Assembly: GCA_011455275.1 (NCBI GenBank)
Contig: CP015028.1
Location: 1,276,911-1,340,910 of the forward strand
Direction of reading: 5' to 3'
Length of the DNA stretch: 64,000 nt
From: Pasteurellaceae bacterium Orientalotternb1
GTDB lineage: Bacteria; Pseudomonadota; Gammaproteobacteria; Enterobacterales; Pasteurellaceae
Made by a program: the position numbers and the translations under genes. Below the pieces are notes generated by a model that did not search any database, was not told the origin of the DNA, and saw only the letters and a list, made by a program, of their open reading frames with translations. Shown here in pieces: positions 33,636-43,217 of this stretch (within the stretch, counting starts at the first letter, position 1; the number at the start of each line of letters is the position of its first letter).

Positions 33636-34424
33636 TTATTCTAAAATGGAAATAAAATCACCAACACGGATCACCCCACTATTTTCAGGCACTAAATGAA
33701 TGCCAAAGATCGGTTTACCTTTTTCGTTGGTGTGTTGTTGCTTGAGTGTGCGAAACGGCTCGGTTTTGGGATCAAGCTCAAGGGTTTGCACATCACGGGT
33801 AATCAGAATGCAGCGGGTGCAGCATTGCGAGAAGGTAAATTTGACTTCACCGATTTGAATTTTTCGCCACTGTTCTTCTTCAAACGCCACGTTGCCGTCT
33901 ATGACAATATTGCCACGAAACTGTTCCATTGAAACTGGCACAGGCGACCATTTTTGCACTTGATCCAAGGATTTTTGTGAAACAAGCAACAACGGATTGC
34001 TATCGGCAAAACTCAGTGGATGATCGTCAAAGTGGGCAACGGTACGTTGGCTTTTTTCGCCCAACCAACGTAATTGCACGGGGCGAGCAAATTTTTCGCT
34101 TAGCCATTGATTGACCGCTTCACCTGCAATCCAAGATGGGAAATGCGTTCCCCACACTTCGCTGGTGTCGCATTTTGCAAAATCTTGGTATAAAGCGACC
34201 GCTTGTTCGCCTTGATCGTCGCAAATCACAATTCCTGTCGAAATCGGAAATACCGACAAGCGATAGAGCATCTGCTCTTTGCGAGCGGTGATAAAGGTAC
34301 CATCGGGTTCGGTGATCATAAATTCTCGATCGAAATTCAACCCTTGCGGCTGTACAAACGCCTGTGCGACTTTGTACGCTCGGGTTGATTTAATCGGAAA
34401 CAGATTAAGTTCAGTCACTTGCAT
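33636..34424 (-). CDS. MOSC-domain YcbX-like protein without ferredoxin domain
   Basis: The start at 34424 (MQVTELNLFPIKSTRAYKVA) has GGAG upstream and gives 262 residues. A MOSC_N barrel precedes a MOSC domain with EQFRGNIVIDG and the Cys-rich FSQCCTRCILITRD, where the molybdenum-cofactor ligand Cys is expected. E. coli YcbX (369 residues) carries an extra C-terminal 2Fe-2S ferredoxin domain, which is absent here. The family reduces N-hydroxylated bases such as 6-hydroxylaminopurine. It is upstream of, and probably cotranscribed with, the LtaS-like gene. Confidence 0.85.
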   Translation of the reverse strand: MQVTELNLFPIKSTRAYKVAQAFVQPQGLNFDREFMITEPDGTFITARKEQMLYRLSVFPISTGIVICDDQGEQAVALYQDFAKCDTSEVWGTHFPSWIAGEAVNQWLSEKFARPVQLRWLGEKSQRTVAHFDDHPLSFADSNPLLLVSQKSLDQVQKWSPVPVSMEQFRGNIVIDGNVAFEEEQWRKIQIGEVKFTFSQCCTRCILITRDVQTLELDPKTEPFRTLKQQHTNEKGKPIFGIHLVPENSGVIRVGDFISILE

Positions 34425-34532
34425 TCTATTCTCCTTTAAAAATGGCTCGCACAATAGCGGAAAAGCCTGAAATTTGCAAAAAATTCCAGTAAAATGACCG
34501 CTTGTATTATTGCAAAATGAAAAGAACTGATT

Positions 34533-34754
34533 ATGGCAAAGAAACCAACAGATTTTGAAACCACGTTAAAAGAGTTAGAAGAAATTGTCGGGCGTTTGGA
34601 AGCAGGGGATTTACCGCTGGAAGACGCATTAAACGAATTTGAAACGGCAATTAAATTGGTGCAACAGGGGCAAGATCGCCTACAAAAAGCCGAGCAACGC
34701 ATTCAAATTTTATTGCAGAAAAACGAGCAAGCTCCCCTTGCCGATTACGAATAG
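34533..34754 (+). CDS. xseB: Exodeoxyribonuclease VII small subunit
   Basis: A 73-residue protein ([20 protein letters not shown], then [20 protein letters not shown]) with the two-helix coiled coil of XseB and a short acidic C-terminus. Several XseB copies pack on XseA to cut single-stranded DNA. It is followed 12 bp later by ispA, the conserved xseB-ispA order. xseA is not in the window. Confidence 0.93.
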   Translation: MAKKPTDFETTLKELEEIVGRLEAGDLPLEDALNEFETAIKLVQQGQDRLQKAEQRIQILLQKNEQAPLADYE

Positions 34755-34766
34755 CAGGGCAGAGCA

Positions 34767-35657
34767 ATGGTAAAATTTTCGAAGGAACTGACCGCTTGTC
34801 AGGATCGGGTTAATCATTTTTTAGAACAGCAACTAAATGGTTACGATCGAGAGGGATCACCCTTGGTTGAGGCGATGGCGTATGCGGTGTTATTAGGTGG
34901 CAAACGAGTTCGCCCGTTTTTGATTTACGCCACAGGGCAAATGCTTGGTGTGCCGTTGGAAAAGCTCGATCACTCTGCAGCCGCAATGGAATCCATTCAC
35001 GCCTATTCATTGGTACACGACGATTTGCCCGCAATGGACGACGATAAACTCCGTCGTGGCAAACCCACTTGCCATATCGCCTTTGATGAAGCCACGGCAA
35101 TTTTGGCGGGCGATGCACTGCAAAGTTTTGCGTTTGAACTGTTAGCAAAAGATCCAAGCCTCACAAGCGGTCAGAAAGTTGCACAAATTTACCAACTGGC
35201 GACTGCGGCGGGAGCAAGTGGAATGTGCTTAGGGCAGAGTTTGGATCTACAAGCGGAAAATCAAAGCGTCAGCCTTGCAGGATTGGAGCAAATTCACCGT
35301 AACAAGACGGGGGCGTTGATTGTCGCGTCGGTTCTAATGGGATTTAACCTGTCTGATTACGCTCAAGATTTTGAAATTAAACAGAATTTAGAACGATATG
35401 CCCGAGCAATTGGGCTGGCGTTTCAAGTGCAAGACGATATTTTGGACGTGGTCGGGCAAAGCGATAAGATTGGCAAAACGGTGGGTTCAGACGAAGCACT
35501 CAACAAAAGCACCTACCCGAAATTACTCGGTTTAGATGGAGCCAAACAGAAAGCCGAAGATTTATACCAAACCGCACTGAATGCGTTAGCACAACTGCCG
35601 TTTGATTCGCACATTCTGCGAGAGTTAGCAGAATTTATTGTGAAACGGGAAGCCTAA
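34767..35657 (+). CDS. ispA: Farnesyl diphosphate synthase
   Basis: A 296-residue protein. First aspartate-rich motif SLVHDDLPAMDDDKLRRGKP, second FQVQDDILDVVG, plus GGKRVRPFLIYATG and KTVGSDEALNKSTYP. It condenses dimethylallyl and isopentenyl diphosphates to farnesyl diphosphate for quinones and undecaprenol. The N-terminus FSKELTACQDR and the internal SLTSGQKVAQIYQ are each encoded by an uptake signal (34791 and 35163). An operon with xseB is likely. Confidence 0.94.
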   Translation: MVKFSKELTACQDRVNHFLEQQLNGYDREGSPLVEAMAYAVLLGGKRVRPFLIYATGQMLGVPLEKLDHSAAAMESIHAYSLVHDDLPAMDDDKLRRGKPTCHIAFDEATAILAGDALQSFAFELLAKDPSLTSGQKVAQIYQLATAAGASGMCLGQSLDLQAENQSVSLAGLEQIHRNKTGALIVASVLMGFNLSDYAQDFEIKQNLERYARAIGLAFQVQDDILDVVGQSDKIGKTVGSDEALNKSTYPKLLGLDGAKQKAEDLYQTALNALAQLPFDSHILRELAEFIVKREA

Positions 35658-36773
<1,116 letters not shown>

Positions 36774-36783
36774 TTAAGTCGAA

Positions 36784-36815
36784 AATAAGGTGGTTGTAAA
36801 ATCACCTTATTTATT
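36784..36815. terminator. Bidirectional terminator between leuB and ffs
   Basis: AAATAAGGTG and CACCTTATTT form a 10-bp stem around GTTGTAAAAT. It ends leuB on the + strand and the 4.5S RNA on the - strand. Confidence 0.8.
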
Positions 36816-36832
36816 TTAGAGTGAAAAGGGTG

Positions 36833-36941
36833 AGGGCGTTTCCAGCACTTCTCGGCACACGGAGCTTTCAATTCTGGCTGCTTTCTTCCGAACCTGACCA
36901 AGTAAACTGAATTCCATTGCGAGAGACTAAAAACGCCCTCA
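36833..36941 (-). ncRNA. ffs: Signal recognition particle 4.5S RNA
   Basis: About 109 nt on the minus strand. The apical domain GGTCAGGTTCGGAAGAAAGC, then AGCC, is the universally conserved SRP RNA region that binds Ffh. The ends GAGGGCGTTT and AAACGCCCTC pair to close the long hairpin. It guides membrane-protein mRNAs to FtsY with Ffh. A consensus promoter lies upstream (36972-37000) and a hairpin-containing leader (TTACAC/GTGTAA) between promoter and RNA suggests 5' processing, presumably by RNase P. Confidence 0.95.
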
Positions 36942-36971
36942 TTGGATTACACGAAAGTGTAAGAACACGAA

Positions 36972-37000
36972 TTATAGAGAGTTCATCGAACGAACTCAAG
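36972..37000 (-). promoter_or_regulatory. Promoter of the 4.5S RNA gene
   Basis: On the minus strand TTGAGT (36995-37000) and TATAAT (36972-36977) are 17 bp apart, a near-consensus sigma-70 promoter pointing at ffs. Confidence 0.8.
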
Positions 37001-37072
37001 TAAAAAGCATAACAAGCGGTACGATTGTTTGAAAAATTTGCAAATTTTAGGAAAGCTAACAAGGAGAACAAC

Positions 37073-37945
37073 ATGAAAGCACTTGCACGTTTAATCGAAT
37101 TACTGACTTTGGAACGCCTAGATGATGGTTTGTTTCGAGGTGAAAGTGAAGATCTTGGCTTTCCACAAGTATTTGGCGGGCAAGTCGTTGCACAAGCTAT
37201 TGCAGCGGCAATGCGAGTAGTTGATGTTGAAAGAGATCTTCACTCTTGCCATTGTTATTTCTTGCGAGTGGGAGATGCAGCGTATCCGATTATTTATGAA
37301 ACAGAAGTGCTACGAGAAGGCAAAAGTTTCACTGCGGTAAGCGTGAATGCAAAGCAACATAATGAACTTATTTGTCGAGTGATGACTTCATTTCAAGTTC
37401 GAGAAGCAGGGTTCGAGCATCAAGTAAGTATGCCAAAAACCGCCTCCCCCGATGAATTTTATTCAGAAAATGAACTGATACAGTCGTTAGCATTAATGTT
37501 ACCAATGCCATTGAGAGAAAAATTTCAGGCAGAGCGAGCGTTTGATGTGCGTATTAAATATCCTAATGATCCTTTTAATGGTCATAAATTGCCCGCAGAA
37601 CAGACGCTATGGGCGAAATTAAATGGCGATGCACCACTAGATCGCCGTTTGCAGCAATGTCTCGTCGCCTATTTCAGCGATTTTCACTGTATTTTGACAA
37701 TGTTACACCCGCACGAACGTGGTTTTATGCAATCAGGTGTTCGAATCGCTACCCTTGATCACAGTTTGTGGTTTCACCGAGAAATTAATTTTAATGATTG
37801 GCTACTGTTTTCATTACATAGCACTAACGCAAGTGGTGCAAGGGGATTAACTCGTGGAGAAGTGTTTGATCAGCAAGGCAATTTGCTGGTGACTTATCAA
37901 CAAGAAGGACTGATTCGTGATGAGTCAGAAGCCATAGAAAATTAA
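37073..37945 (+). CDS. tesB: Acyl-CoA thioesterase II TesB
   Basis: The ATG at 37073 follows AAGGAGAACAAC and gives 290 residues; an open frame upstream to 37025 lacks a signal. Double hotdog-fold markers are ESEDLGFPQVFGGQVVAQAI, HSCHCYFLRVGD, YEATEVLREGKSF-like strands (ETEVLREGKSFTAVSV) and the catalytic Asp/Gln/Thr region SLWFHREI and GARGLTRGEVFD. It hydrolyses medium- and long-chain acyl-CoAs. A terminator follows at 37952. Confidence 0.93.
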   Translation: MKALARLIELLTLERLDDGLFRGESEDLGFPQVFGGQVVAQAIAAAMRVVDVERDLHSCHCYFLRVGDAAYPIIYETEVLREGKSFTAVSVNAKQHNELICRVMTSFQVREAGFEHQVSMPKTASPDEFYSENELIQSLALMLPMPLREKFQAERAFDVRIKYPNDPFNGHKLPAEQTLWAKLNGDAPLDRRLQQCLVAYFSDFHCILTMLHPHERGFMQSGVRIATLDHSLWFHREINFNDWLLFSLHSTNASGARGLTRGEVFDQQGNLLVTYQQEGLIRDESEAIEN

Positions 37946-37951
37946 GGAAAC

Positions 37952-37976
37952 AGCCTTGGAATCTCCAAGGCTTTTT
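37952..37976 (+). terminator. Terminator of tesB
   Basis: AGCCTTGG (37952-37959) pairs with CCAAGGCT (37965-37972) and is followed by TTTTT. Confidence 0.85.
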
Positions 37977-38052
37977 ACTTTGGCTTGCTTTGCACAATTG
38001 CAAAATTTCGTTAGAATCTGACCGCTTGTAACCTTTAAAATGTTAAATATAA

Positions 38053-39018
38053 ATGATTGATTTTCGTCCTTTTTACCAACAAATCGCCACCACGAACTTA
38101 TCAGCGTGGCTTGAAACCCTACCTTTACAACTCAAACAGTGGGAAAAACAAACCCACGGCGATTATGCCAAATGGGCAAAAATTGTCGATTTTCTGCCAA
38201 CTTATCCTGCCGAAATTGATCTGAGCAAACGAGTAGAAGCCCGTTTAAACGAGCCACTTTCAACAGGCGAAATGCAGCGGCTGGTTTATCATCTCAAACA
38301 GCTTATGCCTTGGCGAAAAGGACCTTACCACCTTTATGGCGTGCATATTGATACTGAATGGCGTTCCGATTTCAAATGGGATCGTGTGCTGCCACATCTA
38401 TCGCCGTTGAAAGACCGAACTGTACTCGATGTCGGTTGCGGTAGCGGCTACCATATGTGGCGAATGGTGGGCGAAGGGGCAAAAATGGTGGTCGGCATTG
38501 ATCCAACAGAGCTGTTTTTGTGCCAATTTGAAGCGGTACGAAAATTGTTAAATAACGACCGCCGAGCGAATTTAATTCCCCTTGGCATTGAACAAATGCA
38601 GCCGTTGCACGCCTTTGACACGGTGTTTTCAATGGGGGTGTTGTACCACCGTAAATCGCCACTTGATCACCTTTCACAGCTTAAAAACCAGCTCGTCAAA
38701 GGCGGGGAGTTGGTGCTAGAAACCTTGGTGATTGACGGTGATGTGAACACCGTGCTGGTACCAGTCGACCGCTATGCCAAAATGAAAAACGTCTATTTTA
38801 TTCCGTCTGTAGCAGCATTGATTAATTGGTTAGAGAAAGTCGGCTTTAAAAACGTTCGCTGCGTAGATGAAGCTGTCACCACATTGGAAGAACAACGCAA
38901 AACCGACTGGCTAGAAAACGAATCGTTGATTGATTTCTTAGATCCAAACGATCACAGCAAAACCCTCGAAGGCTACCCCGCACCAAAACGGGCGGTGATT
39001 ATTGCGAACAATCCTTAA
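38053..39018 (+). CDS. cmoB: tRNA U34 carboxymethyltransferase CmoB
   Basis: A 321-residue protein. [40 protein letters not shown], the methyltransferase motif [18 protein letters not shown] and [17 protein letters not shown] identify CmoB. It uses carboxy-SAM made by CmoA to form cmo5U34 in tRNAs. cmoA lies at 60300-61022, about 21 kb away on the other strand. The upstream uptake signal is at 38021. Confidence 0.95.
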   Translation: MIDFRPFYQQIATTNLSAWLETLPLQLKQWEKQTHGDYAKWAKIVDFLPTYPAEIDLSKRVEARLNEPLSTGEMQRLVYHLKQLMPWRKGPYHLYGVHIDTEWRSDFKWDRVLPHLSPLKDRTVLDVGCGSGYHMWRMVGEGAKMVVGIDPTELFLCQFEAVRKLLNNDRRANLIPLGIEQMQPLHAFDTVFSMGVLYHRKSPLDHLSQLKNQLVKGGELVLETLVIDGDVNTVLVPVDRYAKMKNVYFIPSVAALINWLEKVGFKNVRCVDEAVTTLEEQRKTDWLENESLIDFLDPNDHSKTLEGYPAPKRAVIIANNP

Positions 39019-39071
39019 AAATGTGTAACTATCGAAATTTAAAGGAGATTTTATAAGCGGCATTCTGAATG

Positions 39072-39911
39072 CTAAAACAAACTCTGCTGTCCAATTAAAA
39101 ACTCAGGTTTGGCTTTTACTGAAAATCCATATTCGGTTAAATAGCCTTTTAAGCTCTTGATATTGTAGAAAGAATGGCTTTTGGTGGTGTTTTGGAAATA
39201 GAGATAGAGCTGGTCGAATTCATCTCTGCGTTGATGAAGTAACTTGGCTAAATGTTGTAATTCGCTTTCACTATAACGGTAGTCGTGGCGTTCTGCCGCT
39301 GATTGCGCTTTCCACCAGTTTGGATTGCGTCCATGTAGGCGTAGATAAGCGGTGCGTTGATTGGCGTAAAATTGAAAAGCGGGCAAGCCGATATTCTGTG
39401 GATAATCTACATTACACCAAATCAAATTTTGTTTACCTTGAAAATAATCCAGTACAGATTGGATATGCCAACTGGCATGGCGAAATTCAATGACTAAGGG
39501 ATAGCCTTCAAACCAAGACACCAATTCCGCAAGATAATAACGATTGGCTTGAGTGCGTTCAAAACTCGAGGGAAACTGAATAAACAAATTTGCTAAGCAA
39601 TTTTGTTCTATCAACGGCTGTAACGCATTTAAAAAGGCTTCCGCTTGTTGTTTAAGTGCGGTGCGTTTATGGCTAAAATCCTGATGCAATTTCAGCGAAA
39701 ACTGTAACCGCCCAGCCGCCTTCTCCACCATTCCCTGCAACGCCTTCGCCCCAATCGGTGCGTGAAAAGTGCTGTTGATTTCGATTGTGTCGTAATGTTG
39801 GCTATAAATTGACAAAAACTCGGATTTATCCGTTCCAAACGGATACAACGATCCAATGAGATCCGTATCGCTATAACCGCCTGTGCCGATGTGGATTTGG
39901 GGTGATTGCAT
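39072..39911 (-). CDS. yecE: DUF72 family protein YecE
   Basis: A 279-residue protein. The start (IHIGTGGYSDTDLIGSLYP), EINSTFHAPIG, FQFPSSFERTQANRYYLAEL-like strand, EFRHASWH and YLRLHGRN match the DUF72 TIM barrel. The function is unknown. A Hin-type uptake signal is present at 39654. Confidence 0.85.
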   Translation of the reverse strand: MQSPQIHIGTGGYSDTDLIGSLYPFGTDKSEFLSIYSQHYDTIEINSTFHAPIGAKALQGMVEKAAGRLQFSLKLHQDFSHKRTALKQQAEAFLNALQPLIEQNCLANLFIQFPSSFERTQANRYYLAELVSWFEGYPLVIEFRHASWHIQSVLDYFQGKQNLIWCNVDYPQNIGLPAFQFYANQRTAYLRLHGRNPNWWKAQSAAERHDYRYSESELQHLAKLLHQRRDEFDQLYLYFQNTTKSHSFYNIKSLKGYLTEYGFSVKAKPEFLIGQQSLF

Positions 39912-39965
39912 TGTGATTCGTGATTGGTTTGAAATGAGGTTAGTTTAGGGAGAATTTAGCGAAAT

Positions 39966-40028
39966 GCAAGCGGTCGGTTTTTGAGAAAAATTTGCAAATT
40001 GGGGGGAAAGTGCTGTGGGAAATTTTGA
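39966..40028. repeat. Left copy of a composite uptake-signal direct repeat
   Basis: This segment and 41361-41424 share GCAAGCGGTYGGTTTTTG, a TTTGCAAA-type AT block and GGGGAAAGTGCKGTGGG in the same order and orientation. Each joins an Apl-like signal to a Hin-like signal. They bracket the DUF4143 ATPase gene. Confidence 0.65.
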
Positions 40029-40146
40029 ACTTTATCTATTTATTAGGTTTATTCCTATAAAAATAGACAAAATTGCAATTTGTTTATGGATATAACCATA
40101 AAAAGTGATAGTATATTTTTAGTTATTCACTCACAACCCTAAAACT

Positions 40147-41361
40147 ATGATCACTAGACCAACGTATCTTGCACAGCTCAAGCCCTTTATTGATAAGCCT
40201 TTTGTCAAAGTTATCACAGGTTTACGCCGTAGTGGTAAATCCACGGTGTTGAAATTATTGCAGACGGAGCTACTTGAGCGTGGTGTGCAAAATGAGCAAA
40301 TTATTTACATCAATCTGGAAAGTTTTGCTTTTAGCGAGCTAAAAAGTGCGGTGAAGTTGTATGAATTTGTGAAAAGCCAAATTCGTTCAACCGAAAAGCA
40401 TTATATCTTGCTAGACGAAATTCAAGATGTGCGAGAGTGGGAAAAAGCGGTCAATGCGTTTATGGTCGATTTCAATGTGGATTTGTATATCACGGGTTCT
40501 AATTCACAGCTACTTTCTTCCGAACTTTCCACTTATTTGGCTGGACGTTATGTGGAAATTCCGATTTTTACGTTGTCGTTTCAGGAATCTTTAGCATTTA
40601 AAGCGGCTTATGCCACGGATGCTTTTACCACAGAAACGGCGTTTAACGATTATCTGCATAAAGGTGGGTTTCCTGTTATTCACACGGCGAATTACAACGA
40701 AGAAACTGCCTATAAAATCGTGCAAGATATTTATGCTTCGGTGATTTTGCGAGATACGGTGCAACGACATAAAATCCGTGATGTTGAGCTGCTGGAGCGG
40801 ATTATTAAATTTGCTTTCGATAATATCGGTAACACCTTTTCTGGCAAAAATGTGGCGGATTTTTTCAAAAGTCAGCAGCGAAAAGTGGATATTAATACCG
40901 TTTACAACTACTTAAAAGCGTTGGAAGGGGCATTTATTTTGCATCGGGTGGAGCGTTTTGATATTCGTGGCAAAGAAATTCTCAAAACCCAAGAGAAGTT
41001 TTATTTGGGCGATATTGCCTTGCTTTACGCCGTAATGGGTTTTCGCCCGACATTAATTTCAGGCATTCTCGAAAATATGGTTTACCTTGAACTCAAACGC
41101 CAAGGCTATCAGGTTTATATCGGTAAACTGGGCGATAAAGAAGTGGATTTTATTGCACAAAAACAAGATGAAAAATTGTATATCCAAGTGGCTTATAAAC
41201 TAGAAAGCGAGCAAACCGTGCAACGTGAATTTACTCCATTGCTTGCCATTGCCGATAATTACCCGAAATATGTGGTGACTTTAGATGAGCTTTGGAAAGG
41301 TAATATTGAAGGCGTAAAACATCTGCATATGGTGGAGTTTTTGATGGGGAATGCTGGGTAG
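40147..41361 (+). CDS. AAA ATPase with DUF4143 nuclease-like C-terminus
   Basis: A 404-residue protein. Walker A GLRRSGKSTVLKLLQ, Walker B YILLDEIQDVREWEKAV and sensor DLYITGSNSQLLSSEL belong to the AAA_14 group. The C-terminal DUF4143 part has QEKFYLGDIALLYAV and a PD-(D/E)XK-like strand pair DKEVDFIAQK and KLYIQVAYK. These proteins are frequent accessory genes; the function is unproven. A Hin-type uptake signal lies inside the gene (40344) and composite repeats lie on both sides, suggesting acquisition by transformation. Confidence 0.85.
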   Translation: MITRPTYLAQLKPFIDKPFVKVITGLRRSGKSTVLKLLQTELLERGVQNEQIIYINLESFAFSELKSAVKLYEFVKSQIRSTEKHYILLDEIQDVREWEKAVNAFMVDFNVDLYITGSNSQLLSSELSTYLAGRYVEIPIFTLSFQESLAFKAAYATDAFTTETAFNDYLHKGGFPVIHTANYNEETAYKIVQDIYASVILRDTVQRHKIRDVELLERIIKFAFDNIGNTFSGKNVADFFKSQQRKVDINTVYNYLKALEGAFILHRVERFDIRGKEILKTQEKFYLGDIALLYAVMGFRPTLISGILENMVYLELKRQGYQVYIGKLGDKEVDFIAQKQDEKLYIQVAYKLESEQTVQREFTPLLAIADNYPKYVVTLDELWKGNIEGVKHLHMVEFLMGNAG

Positions 41362-41424
41362 CAAGCGGTTGGTTTTTGTGAGAATTTTGCAAATTTTTTT
41401 GGGGAAAGTGCGGTGGGGGATTTG
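41361..41424. repeat. Right copy of the composite uptake-signal direct repeat
   Basis: It matches 39966-40028 in order and orientation, and begins at the last base of the ATPase stop codon. It contains an exact Hin-type AAGTGCGGT at 41406-41414, which the left copy has lost by one base (AAGTGCTGT). Confidence 0.65.
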
Positions 41425-41480
41425 GGAGTTTTAAAACAGAATGGCACTTGGATTGTGCCATCTGATTATGTATGGGTAAA

Positions 41481-43217
41481 TTAAGTTTCTATTTTAGTCG
41501 TATTCCATACTTTAGAAAATGAAGCACTTCTAGATTGGGGAGCAAACTGAGGCTTTTTGATTTTAACTTTCATTGGAAATGGAAAATCAACCCCAAGCAA
41601 AAGTGCTTCGCCTTGCCCAAGTACAGGTAAAAAAGCAGCTGAGCGATTGTCAATAGAGCCAACGGCTTTTTTTACAATTTCTTGGTCTTTTTCATTAGTT
41701 AGTCTATGAACAATCAGTGTTCCGATTTGGCTTAGTACATCTTCAGGAATATCCCTAGGTCTTTGTGTTGCCATAACGATATTTAAACCATATTTTCTTC
41801 CTTCTTTTGCAATATCTCCAAAAGCTGTCAGATTCATTCTACTGTTTTCATCGCCAATAGATTTATTTAAAAATTGATGGGACTCATCAATGAAAACAAG
41901 CAATGGATTTTCATAACTAATAGCACCTTTGCGAGCACAATCTAATAATTTACGACCTATTGTATTAACCAATATTTCCCTTGCATTTGCTTCAAATGGG
42001 ACAGAAGAAAGATCTAGACGGATTATTGGGTTTGTTTGATTAAGGCATACTTTATTTATAACATCGGGTATTGTAGTAAGATTCTGATCGCTATCTAACA
42101 TCCACTTTAAGTGCGGACTATTTTGCATAGCTTTAATACGAGAAATTAGGCTTAAACAATATCCAATGTCATTATCATATCTTTTCCCCCATCTAGCAGG
42201 ATCAGATCCTCCTGTAGGATATACACATTCTTCGATAATTTGCTCAGCTAATGCGGAAAATTCCCAAGGAATTTCAGAGAAATTTTTATCTATTGAAGTT
42301 ATTGCATTCTCAAAAGGTTGTTTGGGTTGCTCTGCTTTTTTTAAATTTCTATCATTTATGGCTAAATCTTTAGCCTGTTGTACTTGGGATTGTTGTGAAT
42401 AGTATGAAACTATTTTTAAACTCCGAATTGCTTCTTCTAATTTCGGAGATTGGCTTCCTGCGGATGGTCTCAATAAAGCTCTTATATCTGAATCGGTAAA
42501 CATCCAATGTGGATAAGTAACTTGATTTTGAGCATTTGCATTAGTATGCCCACCAACATAATAACTTGTACAAGGCAAATCTTCATATTCTCCAGTTGCA
42601 TCTAACAATAAAACCTTACCGCCTTGTGAAGCCACATTATTTATCAGATTTGCCATGGTGTAGCTTTTACCACCACCAGTTGAACCTAAAATAGCACAGT
42701 GTCGGGCAAACAATTTTTCAGGCGTTAAATGAATTGTTACGGATGAATCATTCGGTATTTCTGCAATTGGAAGCTGTAATTCGCTATTATTACTAGCTAA
42801 TTTTCCTTCGGCTAATAGAGAGACTAAATTTGGATGAGCCGAATAAATTTGTGCTCCTAATTTAGGATATTGTCTAATTCCTTTGTAGTTAAACCCTTTT
42901 TCTACATCAACGCTGACTAATAATTGGACTAAACCAATAGGGTTATTATTGGGATAATGTTCGTCTAAATTATCCACGCTTAGACGTTCACCATTTTCTA
43001 ACCATACTTTAACCATTCTGCCTAGAATTGATGTTTGACCACAATCAATAAAAATAAATTCATTGACTTCTCCAATTGGAATGCGATTTCCTAATAGCCA
43101 AACTTGTTCACCTGTTCCTGCTTTGGTTAGATTTATTTTGGCTTCAGTAGCAGATATTTCGATCAAACTCCCTATACGTCTTTTTAAATCATGTGGTGAA
43201 AACCATTCTGTATTCAT
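41481..43217 (-). CDS. HerA-type ATPase of a SIR2-HerA defence pair
   Basis: A 578-residue protein. An N-terminal HAS-barrel-like region (1-150) precedes the FtsK/HerA ATPase core: Walker A GSTGGGKSYTMANLI (178-192), LLLDATGEYEDL, Walker B LLVFIDESHQFL (439-450) and the arginine region ATQRPRDIPEDVLSQIGTLI (483-502). HerA forms a hexameric motor; in SIR2-HerA systems it assembles with the SIR2 NADase to sense phage DNA. Its start overlaps the SIR2 stop by 4 bp, so the two are translationally coupled. Lower GC than neighbours and no uptake signal support transfer. Confidence 0.9.
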   Translation of the reverse strand: MNTEWFSPHDLKRRIGSLIEISATEAKINLTKAGTGEQVWLLGNRIPIGEVNEFIFIDCGQTSILGRMVKVWLENGERLSVDNLDEHYPNNNPIGLVQLLVSVDVEKGFNYKGIRQYPKLGAQIYSAHPNLVSLLAEGKLASNNSELQLPIAEIPNDSSVTIHLTPEKLFARHCAILGSTGGGKSYTMANLINNVASQGGKVLLLDATGEYEDLPCTSYYVGGHTNANAQNQVTYPHWMFTDSDIRALLRPSAGSQSPKLEEAIRSLKIVSYYSQQSQVQQAKDLAINDRNLKKAEQPKQPFENAITSIDKNFSEIPWEFSALAEQIIEECVYPTGGSDPARWGKRYDNDIGYCLSLISRIKAMQNSPHLKWMLDSDQNLTTIPDVINKVCLNQTNPIIRLDLSSVPFEANAREILVNTIGRKLLDCARKGAISYENPLLVFIDESHQFLNKSIGDENSRMNLTAFGDIAKEGRKYGLNIVMATQRPRDIPEDVLSQIGTLIVHRLTNEKDQEIVKKAVGSIDNRSAAFLPVLGQGEALLLGVDFPFPMKVKIKKPQFAPQSRSASFSKVWNTTKIET

